The translations under genes were made by a program, and so were the position numbers. Shown here piece after piece: positions 10,053-21,860 of a stretch of 64,000 bases of DNA. Every line of letters begins with the position of its first letter. Positions within the stretch are counted from its first letter, which is position 1. Source of the stretch: Pomacea canaliculata (lineage: Eukaryota; Mollusca; Gastropoda; Architaenioglossa; Ampullariidae); the NCBI RefSeq assembly GCF_003073045.1, contig NC_037603.1, positions 17,180,192-17,244,191 on the forward strand, written 5' to 3'. The notes beneath the pieces were generated by a model. It saw nothing but the letters and a program-made list of their open reading frames with translations, did no database searches and had not been told where the DNA came from.

Positions 10053-13000
10053 CTGTAACAAAACAAGAAGCCTATCAAACAATGATAGAACAAGAAAACG
10101 CTACTACCAGATTATATATATAAGAACAGTAACAATTATTATTGTTAAAGGCTTGACCGGACAACAAAGATCCAAGCACACAAAATAGACATTATTCTAA
10201 GGCTATATGCGTAGTACACAAAGTACTATCTTCACTCTTCCCTGCACGGATGCAACAAAACAAATATCAAGCAACACAATGCAGCACTTGCAATATCCAA
10301 GAATGGATAAAACAAACGCACAGACAAGACTGTTGGTAGCGCGTGTAGACAATGTGACAGATGGCGCTGATCTTGACAGACAGACAGACAGACGTAACGT
10401 GTTTCGCAAGATTCATGTCTGCAGTGACAATGAATCCCAGACTACTACTACAGCGCATCGCACCTGCCATAGAATAGGACGCCACAGCTTTAGCTTCGGG
10501 TTTGTAATGTGTTTCGGCCAAAATTGCATGTACGTATCCAACACCGACACCTTGCAAAACCTCTCAATCTGAAAAAGGAAATAGTCATAAATACCTATTA
10601 TTTTGTAATAAAATATATTGTCAATAAATAATAAAGACTGTTATGTGATGACAACTGATCTTTACAATATAAAGATAATTTTTATAAAGAAGCTGTAATA
10701 ACAGAAGCCTACTAGTAGTATCAAACCGTTTTTCATCTGAGTAAAAGCATTGCTAGTCTGATGTTTTGGAATTAGAACGTCCCATTTGTGATAACAGCTC
10801 TAAATCTGGGTTGCTGGAATGTCCGGACAATGTTGTCCGGTCTCTCAACAAACATTCACGATGTCGACGATCCCAGAAAAACATAAACGACGAGCTCAGG
10901 AGGCTACACCTTCATACTGCCGCCACCCAGGTAACACACCCGTCAGACTCCCGGGCACGTGGAAAGAGAGAAGTTACACGTTTCACTTTTTTTTTTCTTT
11001 CTGGTAAGTGGCTCTGATGAGCTTAGATAACACGAAATAATTTTCACAGTAGAAAAGAGATTGCTAAGTACGGTGGCACTGAAATTTAGCTCACACTGCC
11101 GCGTAAGCACAACGTTGACCCTGTCCCCAAAGGTAAAGAATTAGTTTGAGCAAAACTTGCATTCCTCATTGATAGCATCATTAGAAAGGAAGAAAGTTGT
11201 CTTATTCTGAGATGTGCCGAAAGCTTTCTTGATACTTTCATAAACTCCCCTGATATTGCCCATTGGCGCAACCGTCTGGATATCTGCAACAAACTTGTTC
11301 ACATGGTCTGTGGCTTACTGTTTTAGTCCTGGAAGTCCTGAAAGCCTACAAATTCTTCGTTGGTAAATCAAATGTTTATGACGAGGATGGGTCATAGTTA
11401 AATTGGTTCATGTCTCCACAGGGTTTCTTCCCAATGATAGGGGTGTGTGGTAGATGACATCAAGTTGGATATCCCCCTTCACAGTGGCAGTGTTATCTGG
11501 TTTTGAGTGGTCCACTGCTTTCGCATTGACTCAGTAAACTACTCCACTACTCTTCGTGGACGTGGCGGTCGCTGTGGACCGTTCCCACGCACAGACAACT
11601 TTCTTGTAACGTAGTACCTTACCGTTGCGTTCTTTTAATTTTTTTTAGACGTAAATGAAAGAATACATAAGGGAGAAAACACGGGAACCTTTAGGAATTG
11701 TTCCTCTTTCGATTACTTCCTTGTAAAAGGCTGGAAAAAAAAATTAGCTATTTTGTTTGAAACACGCGAAGTCCTTGCTCCTGCACTGTGTAGTTCATAG
11801 CAGGCAGACTGACAGCTGTAAGTTGTGCTGGCTGCCCTGTATACCTTCTTCACAAACTCCAACTGTAGAACTCTGCTGCACGTCTGGTACTTAGAGGCAG
11901 TAAACGGGACCTCGCCACCACTCTCCTTCCTTTTCTACACTGGCTTCCCATCCGTTCTGGCATCCAGTACAAACTGTCCGTGCTGTTTTTTTTTTATTTC
12001 TTTGCAGGCACCTGCCCTGATTTTTTTTTCTGAACTACTCTTCCCTTACATCCCATCTAGACAACTCCGCTCCTCGTCTGATGATCGTTTTCTTACTCTT
12101 CCTGTCACCAGAACAACAACATATGGCCACAGGATGTTCAGTTATTCTGCAGCGAGACAATGGAACTCTCTCTTTCTCTCCCTTTCCATATCCGCCACCT
12201 ACCCACTATTGAATCCTTTAAACGTGCACTGAAAATGCACTTCTTCCGCAAACATTACTCCTAACACCCTCTCCCATAATACTAGTCATTTTTTTCACAC
12301 CCTTCCTTTAGCAATATCACTTTGCTCTCAGTTCTTGTTCTGGTTATTTGGTTCCTCTTTGTGCTTTCTGTTTTTGATTTTAGTTTTCGTTAGTGCTGTT
12401 GTTTATTCGTTTATGGTTAATGTTATTTGTTTGTTTTCCTGTACCTCGTATGGTGTCCATGTTTCGTTCTTGTTTTTAAGCGCTAAAAGCATGGTCCTTA
12501 GGAGTGTCGGTATGCACTTTATAATTTTTGCATTAATTATTATCAAATAAGTTGCTCATAAGCTCATTCACCTTGGATCTGCTATCACCAGCAGTCTCTC
12601 CCTGGGTAGGGAAATCTACCACGGATTGAAGAAACAGCTACAACACTCGTCCGTCTTACCACTCGTGCGTGGAACATTCCCACACTGGCGAAGAAGACAA
12701 TGGCTGTGTACAATGCACGTGTCACTGCTCTAAAGAAGGGAATCATGGGCCGAGCATGCCAGACAAAAGAGAAGATATAGCACCTTTCACTTGAGAGCCC
12801 TACGTGGAACTCTAGACATCATGACAGGAAAGAATGTCCAATGCCGAGGCCTTATTTCGTGCCGGCATCCTATTATGCTTCGAACGCGCAGGCCAAGATG
12901 GCTAGGACATTTCCATCATATGGAAAATGGCTGCATCACAAAAGACATTATGGTGAACTGGACAAGGCGAATCCCTTGTCGCCCAAGCCTGAAGTGTGAA

Positions 13001-16000
13001 CACGTCTACAAGAGCGACACACGAGCGATTGATCGTGACACAGGACTGGGAGAGACTTGCGACTGACCGCATAAGGTGGCCCAACACCTTAAGTCAGGAG
13101 AAAAGGAACTATTGAACGCCGTGAAAGACAAGTGGGAACAGAGAATTAAAGGAGTGCTGGCATTCCACCAACTCCAAAACACGTTACAATACACATATAT
13201 GCCCTTTGTAACAGAAACTGTTGGGGCCCTAAGCTCCTCGAGGGGCAACAAGGACTAAACTAAAACTAACAGAAACTGTTATTCAAAGATAACAAAAGAT
13301 TTTACTGGAGGCGACAGCGAAAGAAATGCTCCAATAATTCTCTGAGTCTTTCTTACACGTGGAATAATTCATGATTGTAGATTATGTCAGCTTTTTTGAC
13401 CATGTTCTTCCATTATATAAAAAAAAATGTAAAAATTTTACCAATAAAGGTTCTCTAGCAATTGCCAATGTTTTCCACAATTTATTTACAATTATATCGA
13501 GACCTGCTGCTTTACCATTAATTTTTAACTTATCAGTTTTCTCCATCTTCACTTACAGCAAGGCAGCCCTTTAAGCCATTTACTTGACAGATCCTTGTCT
13601 CGTACTGGCGATAGTTTTCCTGATTTTTGTGTTGGCTTCCCGTACTTGGCTGGCCTGTTGTCGGGTGTTCACGCGTCGCATCAAGCGACATTTCACCTCG
13701 TCCTTGTGTAACCCTAATCGTCTCGCCAGCCCCAAGGTTCTGACCTGCTTCGATTGTCGTCACAGGGTCACAGGGTCTTCGCAGGTCTCTTCTTTTCCGG
13801 ACTGGACAACAACCCCCTCCCGTTCACTGGTATGGCTGAATGTTAAATAGTTTATCTGATTCTGTGGTGATATCCACAGCTTGCGATCGAGCCAGCCATT
13901 AATTTTGCCGAAGAACCATCACACTTCCGGAATTCCGTGCGCTTGGGTTACTTCGTCGAGTCCTCGTTAATTTTCGGAAACCAGCAAAATTCCTCGCCTT
14001 CAACGACGAATTATACTTGAACAAGCCCGATGTGGCTTGAATGTCCGATTTTCTAAGGGTCTTATTTCAACGCTTAAACGAATTCCAAAAGTTTGGATTT
14101 AAAGCCAGTTAGAGGTGAGAATATCTTTAAATCAGTACGCATGCACTCCTCCAGCATCAAACGTCAAAGCTGTAACTATTGGACATCCGTTTTACCAGTT
14201 TAAAAAAACAAAAAAAAACAAAAAACAAAACAAAAACAAAAACAAAAAAAAACAAAACCAACTTTAAAAGAAGAAAAATGATTAGCGCTTATCCATCGCT
14301 AATGTATTGCTGGGAAAATTAGCTGCCTGAGCAAGTCCTCCCCCTCTGAAACTGTCATATATATATTCTATGAAGAAAGTAGCTTGCTGAAACATCTAAG
14401 ATCATGTACATGTACTGCTTTATCTTAAATACCGCAACTGTAGTAAACTAAAATCAGAAGAGAGAGAACTAAAGAACCAAAAACTAATCTGGAACAGCAC
14501 AACACTACAGAGGAACAAAAATGGAGGTCTCTAGTATCATCTTATGTATCGTCTAGTCACGAAAAAGACTCATTAGCACGCTACAATTAAACTAATGTCA
14601 CATACCTCTTCTCTTTTCTCCTTGCTCAGGCCTATGTCGAATACACCAATGTCACTATCTGGATAATGGTACTGGACTGAGTACACAAACTGAAGCAAAC
14701 CGCCCCAAGTGAGATCTGATCCAGCGGTCACAAAAGCCAAATGGTCGTCTTTCTCTCGAAAATTCTTGTGTTCAGATGGATCAAACACTTCTGCTCGTTG
14801 TTCGACCTCTGAAAGAAATTTGGCCAGTCTCTCTTTCATCTCGTCCTCCATTTCCCGTTTCACTGTTTCGTTCTGTAACTGCACGGGAAAATTATGAGGA
14901 ATATTTTAGCATGATTCTGTTTTCCAATGGTTGGTGCACAAATCGTGTTGAAAGATTTTGCAGTTTACAAACTTCTGTTTCGAAATAAAACAGATAAAAT
15001 TTTACGACACACCACTGTTAAAAATAAATATACTACTCACAAACAGTTAAGGAGCTGATGGAAAATACCTCGCTGAAACCAAAAGAAGCAAGTGTTCTGG
15101 TTCCGTTGTAAAATGTTTTTAATGTCATCATTTGATTGCAAAGTGTAAGAACCAATTACATTCGATGTTATTGTCAGTCAAACAATTCCGTTTTCCAATG
15201 AAAAAGTCAAAAGAACTGTCAGGCCATTTGGTTCTACAGCTTCAATGAATCTTTCTCGCATACACTGAGCAAGTGTCACTGAAGTTGCTAGCTAACTGAG
15301 CAGTTGATGCATGTGTGCTGCCTTTCGAATGTTGATCTGAACGGGGCTCAAAGGATACTCAAGATGTACTCTACTGAAAGCAAGACAGATGAATGTGATG
15401 GCCAGTCAAACTACTGAATTTGCCGCCTCTGAAACAAGTGGGTCGCCACACGAGCACGACAAGGGAGTGGCATTGTCAATTTGCGGACATCCGGGCATGT
15501 CGGTGTTTTAGTCCCGTTTACACCACTTTTGAATACCACTTCTTTCTAACTTACCGGTGAACTTTGCTTACAATGATCACGGCTTGTAGTACATAACTTT
15601 CACTTATACAGCAGTGAATGTTTGCCTCACCAGTTCAGTTGAGTTTTCCTCTAATTTCCATAAGTAGTACATCTAGAAACAATTTATCTGGTATTGTTAC
15701 TTGTAGGTATTGGTCTGTAACTTTAGATAAGCTGTTTCTATTATAAGGGAGTGCAGCATATTGTTCTACAACTCTGTCAATGGTCTCATGTACTTCCTTT
15801 ACATAGTAAGTTTCCTTTAGGAGGGAGGAATTAAATTTCCATAAAGTGTGAGGTACTATTTTATCCCCAAACTGAAGAGTAAGAGTAATCATTGAGTGGT
15901 CTGACCTATATCCAAATTCGATATCTGCCTTGGCTACATATTGAAGTAAAGATTCTGAAATAAGAAAAAAGTCCAGCCTACTTTGTTGTAAAGGGTTGGA

Positions 16001-19000
16001 TCTTCTCCAGGTGTATCGCTTTATTTGTGGGTTCAGATATCTCCATATATCTATTAGTTCAAAATTGTCTATTAAAGTTTCTACGCTTACGCATGCTTTC
16101 GGATTATTTATATGTTTGTAATTATGGTAATCTTTGTTAGGGTTCATAACTAGATTCCAATCACCCCTATAATTATTACTTTACTAATCTGCGTATCTTG
16201 AATTAAACGTTCTAGTTTCACATAAAATTCTGGGTTATCTTTATTTGGTCCATAAATGTTGGCTAATAAGAGGTTCTCGCCCATAATTTCTATTACTGCC
16301 AAAATATAATCTCCTTTCTTATCTTTATACACTTTATTAACTTTAAATTCAAAATTATTTTTAAATAAAATTCCAACACCTCTAGAGGAGGTATTATTGG
16401 ATGCAAAAAGGCAGGTGTACCCCCATTCAGATCTAATATACCTTTCTTGCTTAGGGTCAAAGTGTGTATCTTGTAGGAAATATATTGAATAATTTTTTGT
16501 CTAATACATGTATATACATCTTTCCTTTTCTGTAAGTTACCCAGTCCCTGACAATTAACTGAGCAAATCTTAATGCTAGTCATATTTAATTCTGTTTCTA
16601 GGCAACAATACAGTTGTCATATTATACCATGTTATTGCTAGCAATCTCTCTATTCTTGGTCTGGCTATTAACTGTAAACAAAGAACAATGTACTTGGTGT
16701 CAAAAGGCAAAGCCAAGTGTGGCACATGTGGACAGAAGTAAACACAGTACAGAAGGGTGAAAGAAAAGTAACAAAGACATAAGTAAAGGTAAAAAACAAA
16801 AAGAGGAATGGCTCGTTTTGCCATTAGCGATATTCAGTGACGAGCCAATGTTGATGATGCATTTTGTTGCAGAGTGGGATATTGATGCAGGTTCCCCTGC
16901 GCACCTGTGTGTTAGAGTTAGTATTGTTCCCCTTCTTGAATCGCCCAACTCTGTTTTCTTTGGCCCTCTTTCCTTAAAGTGGTGTATCATAGATAAATAG
17001 ATAACAGGATATACAAAATATAGTATTCTATACTAAATACTATGTGGTTTAATAATTCCTGTCCTCTTTCTCCTTGACCTTTATGTACATATAAGAAAGG
17101 AAAGAAGGTCAACTCGTAAAGCATCCCAAAATTCACTTACCAATACATACAGGTTTTGAGAAGAGATTGAAATAAATATATCCACGAATTATCAGTCTCC
17201 ACCAACACGACGCACCAACTACCCCGTGGACCCTGTCAGTGTCACCCCGCTGAGGATTCCACTATAGCTGATTTCAACAGATGCCTCAAGCAGAACACTT
17301 TGCTCACGAACTCACATTGTTTTTGACAGTTATGTGGCACTCTTCACGAACGAACCGTCCATTGTTCTGCTTGTAATTCTCATGTCGATGTTGCTGACTT
17401 CGCTTGGAGGTGGGTACTGTCCCTTGTTCTCTTCGTTCTGGTGAAGGTTCGTAGATGTTTCTGTCTCCTGTCTCGGTGCCTTTACCCAGTTAGTTGCAGG
17501 AGTAGAGTAGGTGGTTGGGGAGAACTGTGAGCGTGATGGTGAGGCCCCTTGGCGGTCGTTGTCACCCCTCTTTTGTCCTGACCTCTGGTGTTGTGTCCGG
17601 TCAGTCTGCCGTCGCTGTTCTCCTTGACGATGACGATGTTGTCTGTTCTGATCCCAGCTCTGCCGCTGCTGCTGGCGATCTTCCTTTGATATCCCTTCCA
17701 GTTTTTTCTCGATAGGCTTTGTGTCACCGGTCCTCACTTCCATTATTGACAAGTCCAGCAGTTTCACAAACAGACGTCCACCTTCCGCGGACCAAGCATC
17801 TAGTACTCCCTCGTGCTGTCTGAGACGATTTAATCTTTGCGCATTTAAGTTTGTGAGATCCTCTGTAATCACAGTTTTGGAGCCTTTAAGTTCACTGCGC
17901 GATTTGATAACACTGTCCCTGTCCTTGCGAGACACAAATTTCACAATCACGGGTCGAGGTTTATTTTCCCCTTTTTCCCTATTCGGTGAAGAGCCGAGAT
18001 TTTGGTACTGTCGATTTCCGTCAGTCCAAGCACGTGCTGTATCAAATACAATATTTTTTCTCACAGTCGGCCGCAGATTCTTCTTTAGTGTCGCCTTGTA
18101 TTCCGAACACAGGCACCGAGTCGCGCCGTGAATATTGCTCTAGCGCGTTTATCTGTTCTTTGTGTTCTGTGCAGTGTGTTTTCAAACTTTGGATCTCTTC
18201 TTCTAAGGACACAACCTGCTTTTGTGTTCGCTCTAGTCGTTCTCTCAATTGTTCATTTTCTGTTCTTAGTTCAAACAGAGTGCTGGTAATAATTTCTCTT
18301 TTATTGTCTATTTGCTGTGTAAGCGTCGCTTCTTGCAGGATTTCTAGCCTCTCTAGACTATTGGCATTGTCTCTATCGTCCTGCTGGACTATGAAGGCCT
18401 GTAGCGCCTTCTGACGGTCCCCAGATTGTGACAGCCTACCTTTATTTGTGCTGCTAGTCCTCTGGCGGCGGCGGCCCACTCTCTCTCTCTTCCGCATCCA
18501 ATGCTCTGGAGCTGTTCATCGTTCTCCCTTCCATTATTATGCTTTCATCCGAACTGGATACTTTCTTCCTTTTCTTATCTTCCCTTTGTTTTGGGGACAT
18601 ACCGGTTGAAAGCAGTACTCACTCCTTATCAACATACAAGCTGATTAAAAACTGTGCTCACTACGTCGAACAAAAGTTCTTATTTTCACAAAAAATCACA
18701 GCAGATGCAGAATATATTCAGTCAGAATCACTGCAATCATCCCATGAAATAGAGTTTTTCACTGTGTTTTAAGTCATCATCAACATCGAAGCTTGACTAT
18801 TAACCTAAATTTTCTGCGCCACAGGCAGGAACATGACCGTCCGCCATGTTGAACATCGCTCACCCCTCTCAGTTGAATTTTCCAGTTTATTTTCTTTGAT
18901 TTTTTATGCCTTGTTACAGCATAGTGGGACGAACAAAACGGATCATTCAAGTACACACTTCACAGTTTCTAGTTCATTATATACTGCTTTGCTAACCCTA

Positions 19001-20956
19001 ATCATTTCCTACAAGTTTTTATTAATATTCAATACCTAAAAACTGCCATTGGCCTGTATGTTTTTGTGATTACTATATAATGAGAATGTGTGTACATATA
19101 TTAAATCTTGGATAATACAACCAAGATAGTGAACTATAGAGCAATATATACTATGCTCAGTAAACAGGTACATTAAAAACAAGGGAGCCAGCCAGAAGGT
19201 TGTACAGAGTGCCACCTCCTGTGTATGATCGGCGTGCTAGAAATGGAGATAGGGCTCTTGGGGATGTATTACTATTTAAGCGTAAATCTTGTTCTTAAGT
19301 GGACGTAATAAAATTTTTAAAAAACCGCGAGAAATAGTATATCTTATTTAAAAGCCGATTCAATTCTTATAAACTTGTACACAACTAGACAGAAAAACGG
19401 ATGTATACGATTATCTATCCGACTGTTGACCAGTTCATCTTTACTGTGTGCATGAGTTTATGCCTATGTGAGAAAATAAAAATTAAATTTTCTGTTTAGT
19501 TATCTTGTGATACATCAAAAATCTAACCAGTAAAAATGTGTATTTTAAGTGCATTTTTAACATATAGCTATCGCTGGTAGTTTCCTGGGTTTCCTTTTCT
19601 TAAGTGAGAATCATACTTCTGTAGAGACCATCTCATGCATGTGTATTTCAAAAAGTGTTTCCAAAACCGACGGCAAATGTTGATAATTTGTTGAATAAAA
19701 TATATTTACCTGACGGAAACTCGCAGAGAAATTTGGGGCTTCCTTCAGATGTACATCCATCCGTAGGAACGATTCAGCCTTTTCATTTTTTTCAGCAGGA
19801 ATAGCCTGTTGATCGCCATTTCTCTGCTGAAATGCAACAAAAGACTTATGGTCTCCACTTGCATTGAACTGGACACCATTCTTCTGTGCACTGTACTGAT
19901 CATGATGCTGGAGGCTGATCCATTGGTTTTCCCCTGGTGCCCTTTTCGCCGGAAGTGCTCCTGCTTTCTGAAACCTGATTTCCTGGTCTAGGCTTCCAAG
20001 ACTATCCGTACTGTTGTCTCTGCCTTCACCCTGATTAGTATAAATGTTTGGCTTTTGGCAGATATACATGATCTTCTCAGAATAGACAATGTAGGTATTT
20101 ATAACATCCAAATATGCAGGGTTGTCCATGGGACATATTTTTCTATCCCGTCCCATCCCGTCCCATGGCAATTTATGCCTGTCCCATCCCGTCCCATCCC
20201 ACGGGATGTTTCCCATGGGATTCCCATGGTATTAACAATCCTATGGACAACACTGAAAACCACTTTTCGGCTTTTGTTCTATAATTCCTGCTACTTCACA
20301 TACAATAGATGATTCAGAGGAAAGATTTAAATCCTTGATGAATGAAATAACAGTAAATTTATTTTGCAATATCAAGTATCGACTACCATGGGAAATACAA
20401 ATGTGTGCTGTCCCATCCCATCCCGTCCCATGGGACGTTTCCCATGGGATTCCCATGGGATTCCCATTCCTATGGACAACACTGCAAATATGTTTCCTTT
20501 GCCACTGAGTTGTCCGTAAAAATGGATCTTTCGATAAACAGCATCAGTTATGACAATTGCTGAGCATGTATTACGTGTATCTACTTCAACAAATAAATAT
20601 AAATATCTAATATTCATTTCTGTATAAATAATAATATTTTTACATAAGACGTATATTAAAGTATATAAGTATATGTGAGCACATATCATACTTAACATAC
20701 GTCACACACATTCACACCATTCCTAGTGTCATGCGTGTGGAATATTTGTCATAGCCACCGGTAACAGTATTTAATTTCTTTTTGTATTTATTCCATTAAC
20801 AATTGAGAAAGAGCATTTATGACATTTATCATGATCAGTGACAATAAAAAAAGAACAAACCTGAGGAATGATGAGGTACAACCGATAGCAGACATACGAG
20901 AAAAATAAAAATACTGCACAACGAAAGAGCCTTTTATGCCATCTTACTCGTCTCAT
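9516..20956 (-). CDS. Type II membrane glycosyltransferase-like protein (DUF1647-like), 443 aa, 5 exons
   Basis: Exons (minus strand): 20956-20861, 20030-19710, 14878-14606, 10568-10464, 10052-9516. All eight splice sites are GT-AG and every junction is phase 0. The protein has a short cytoplasmic basic N-terminus (MRRVRWHKR), one membrane anchor (about residues 12-31), a low-complexity stem (33-175) with N-glycosylation sites, and a luminal domain from about 187 (AFVTAGSD...). Motifs in order: VTAGSDLTWGGLLQFVYS, YPDSDIGVFDIGLS, FWPKHITNPKLKLWRPILWQ and YIEPDRF, with conserved cysteines near the end. The set VTA-S, DIGLS, W+P and a DxD-like acidic spot is what I associate with DUF1647/nucleotide-diphospho-sugar transferase-like proteins. 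This predicts a Golgi enzyme of unknown donor and acceptor. EPDR is not a textbook DxD, so catalysis is not assured. The family name is inferred from motifs. Confidence 0.85.
10200..10410 (-). pseudogene. CR1/L2-like LINE reverse-transcriptase scrap
   Basis: The minus-strand translation contains TNSLVCAFVLSILGYCKCC, a decayed form of the LVCAFVLSRLDYCNSLL block at the end of CR1/L2-type reverse transcriptases. It lies in the intron between exons 4 and 5 of the glycosyltransferase-like gene. A (CAGA)n run sits at 10375-10393. Confidence 0.65.
10464..10568 (-). CDS. Exon 4 of glycosyltransferase-like gene
   Basis: Acceptor CTATTTCCTTTTTCAG and donor CAG/GTGCGA frame exactly 35 codons: IERFCKVSVLDTYMQFWPKH then ITNPKLKLWRPILWQ. 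This is the segment that links the DIGLS block to the W+P motif in the family. The frame is fixed by phase 0 on both sides; the longer open frame that overlaps in another phase (10267-10557) is not the coding one. Confidence 0.8.
11800..12550 (+). pseudogene. CR1-like LINE, C-terminal reverse transcriptase and 3' UTR
   Basis: NSAARL-like and LHWLPIRSG-like segments appear in shifted frames, followed by ELLFPYIPSRQLRSSSDDRF, TTTYGHRMFSYSAARQWNSL and an FFRKHYS end. The 3' UTR ends TTAAGCGCTAAAAGCATGGTCCTTA...TTTGCATTAATTATTA, shared with 59590-59815. Frameshifts separate the pieces. Confidence 0.85.
12570..13260 (+). pseudogene. RTE-like/other LINE, 3' end of reverse transcriptase
   Basis: Shifted plus frames contain TTRAWNIPTLAKKTMAVYNA, then PRWLGHFHHMENGCITKDIM, then an RLQERHTSD/LRLTA region. 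This is the RWLGHVHRM...DI arrangement of LINE C-termini. It ends CTCGAGGGGCAACAAGGACT, also seen at the end of the LINE piece at 49520-49910. Several stops and shifts are present. Confidence 0.75.
13375..13575 (-). pseudogene. LINE reverse-transcriptase scrap
   Basis: Minus-strand reading gives KINGKAAGLDIIVNKLWKTL then FFLYNGRTWSKK, resembling the LKNGKAxGxDxIxNE block of LINE reverse transcriptase. It is short, and the orientation is opposite to the LINE pieces just before it. Confidence 0.6.
14200..14263. repeat. A-rich (AAAAAC)n low-complexity run
   Basis: About 64 bp of irregular AAAAC/AAAAAC units. It has the look of an old retroposon poly(A) tail, but no body is recognised upstream. 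Confidence 0.8.
14606..14878 (-). CDS. Exon 3 of glycosyltransferase-like gene
   Basis: Acceptor TTTTCCCGTGCAG, donor GAG/GTATGT, 91 codons. It starts with a charged helical stem (ETVKREMEDEMKERLAKFLS) and then enters the catalytic-type domain at HLAFVTAGSDLTWGGLLQFV and YPDSDIGVFDIGLSKEKREE, the clearest family signature in the protein. Confidence 0.88.
15635..18600 (-). mobile_element. L1/Tx1-like non-LTR retrotransposon: ORF1 and endonuclease, reverse transcriptase missing
   Basis: ORF1 starts at MSPKQREDKKRKK (ATG 18600) and runs to 17330: basic N-terminus, coiled coil (LRERLERTQKQVVSLEEEI), an L1-type SRRDSVPVFGI block, then VIVKFVSRKDRDSVIKSR. ORF2 starts at 16583 (MTSIKICSVNCQGLGN), an APE endonuclease with NIYGPN, a WNLV catalytic region, SRLDFFLIS and GYRSDHSMI. 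It stops at MEIRGK, just before the reverse transcriptase should start. Frame breaks occur in an AG run near 18480, an A run near 18055, an A run near 16495 and a G run near 16165. The element sits in the intron between exons 2 and 3 of the glycosyltransferase-like gene, on the same strand. Confidence 0.85.
19710..20030 (-). CDS. Exon 2 of glycosyltransferase-like gene (stem region)
   Basis: Donor CAG/GTAAATA is clear. The acceptor ACTAATCAG has a weak pyrimidine tract, so the 5' edge is less certain; phase 0 supports it. The 107 codons are hydrophilic and low in conservation signals (GEGRDNSTDS..., ending EAPNFSASFRQ), with NST, NAS and NFS glycosylation sequons, as expected for a Golgi enzyme stem. 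Confidence 0.72.
20109..20492. mobile_element. hAT-type non-autonomous element, 368 bp, TSD CAAATATG
   Basis: Termini CAGGGTTGTCCATGGG (20117) and, reversed, CAGTGTTGTCCATAGG (ending 20484) are imperfect inverted repeats. They are flanked by the identical 8-mer CAAATATG at 20109-20116 and 20485-20492, the TSD length of hAT elements. Inside are two blocks of CCCATCCCGT/CCCATGGGATT short repeats (20140-20258 and 20405-20484), each ending with the same terminal sequence, so one end has been duplicated internally. The methionine/tryptophan-poor open frames here are artefacts of the repeat. Confidence 0.9.
20861..20956 (-). CDS. Exon 1 of glycosyltransferase-like gene (membrane anchor)
   Basis: ATG at 20956, then 32 codons: a basic start MRRVRWHKRLFR and a hydrophobic anchor CAVFLFFSYVCYRLYLIIP, with donor CAG/GTTTGT. 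This is a classic signal anchor of a type II Golgi protein. An upstream non-coding exon cannot be excluded. Confidence 0.8.
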
Positions 20957-21860
20957 TGCTGCGAATTTTCCAAGCCAAAAAATATAACGCTGTATTCAGA
21001 GTCTACGTCTTCAGCTTTGCAGTGCCACAAGAAGAGGTGAAGTCACATGAGAACCCTTGTTTCCAAGCTGCTTGCACAGACCACAGTGTTTGTCTTGATG
21101 GCTGCTGGACTCTTGCATGTAGAGTGAGTGACAAACAACAATGTCAGTTCTTGTGGGTGCACGCATATGAATATGTAAGCAAAAGAATTTTTAACTTCTT
21201 GCGATGTCGGCTCACGTAAATTTAAACCAATTTTTTGAGGTGGATGCTTACCTAGTCGCTCAGTTGAAAACTTTGACACGAGGTGAACTGCCACGCGGCA
21301 ATCTGATCGAATGTGCAGCAGCTGCAGGATCCAAAAGCAAAAGGGGAAATTTTAAGATGCGATCAATGAGCAGGAGAGCTACTTTTTTAAAAGTCAGCTT
21401 GCAACACCTTGAAGCTACAAATCGTTCAATACATATCTAAGCAGAAGGAATCACAAAAGCAGCGAAGATATAGAAATAGTGGAAATGAGAGGAAGGACAC
21501 AGTAACACGGAGAACACGAAGGTATAGAAACAAAAATAATGGAAGTTTGAGAGGCTGCATTGTAAGAAGGAATGACGATTGGATGCATAGAGATCGTCGC
21601 ATTTATTGTTGTTTTGTGTCTTTTCTTTTTTGTGGAGCTGATCAGACGACGTTTAACTTAGTTTCCTTTAAAACTCGGTCGCTGCAACGCCTACTGAGTC
21701 AGAACTACTTTAGTGGTATTGAGACTGTTACTGATATTTGACCTTTTTACAGAAAAGGTTGGACAACTTGTCAGTTCGTCTCTACACTCTGGTGATGTAT
21801 TATTTTATTGATTATAGCGATGAGAAGTAGGCGTAGAAGCAGTCGTCGTAATACATAGTC
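20957..21860. other. Presumed promoter-side intergenic DNA of the glycosyltransferase-like gene
   Basis: No TATA box at a sensible distance, no exon and no transposon protein is recognised. Open frames on the plus strand (20956-21741) lack domain features. Confidence 0.4.

Noticed and set aside
10267..10557. 96-residue minus-strand frame as the coding frame of exon 4
   Set aside because: Its phase would place a TGA right after the acceptor; the phase-0 frame with WRPILWQ joins both neighbours.
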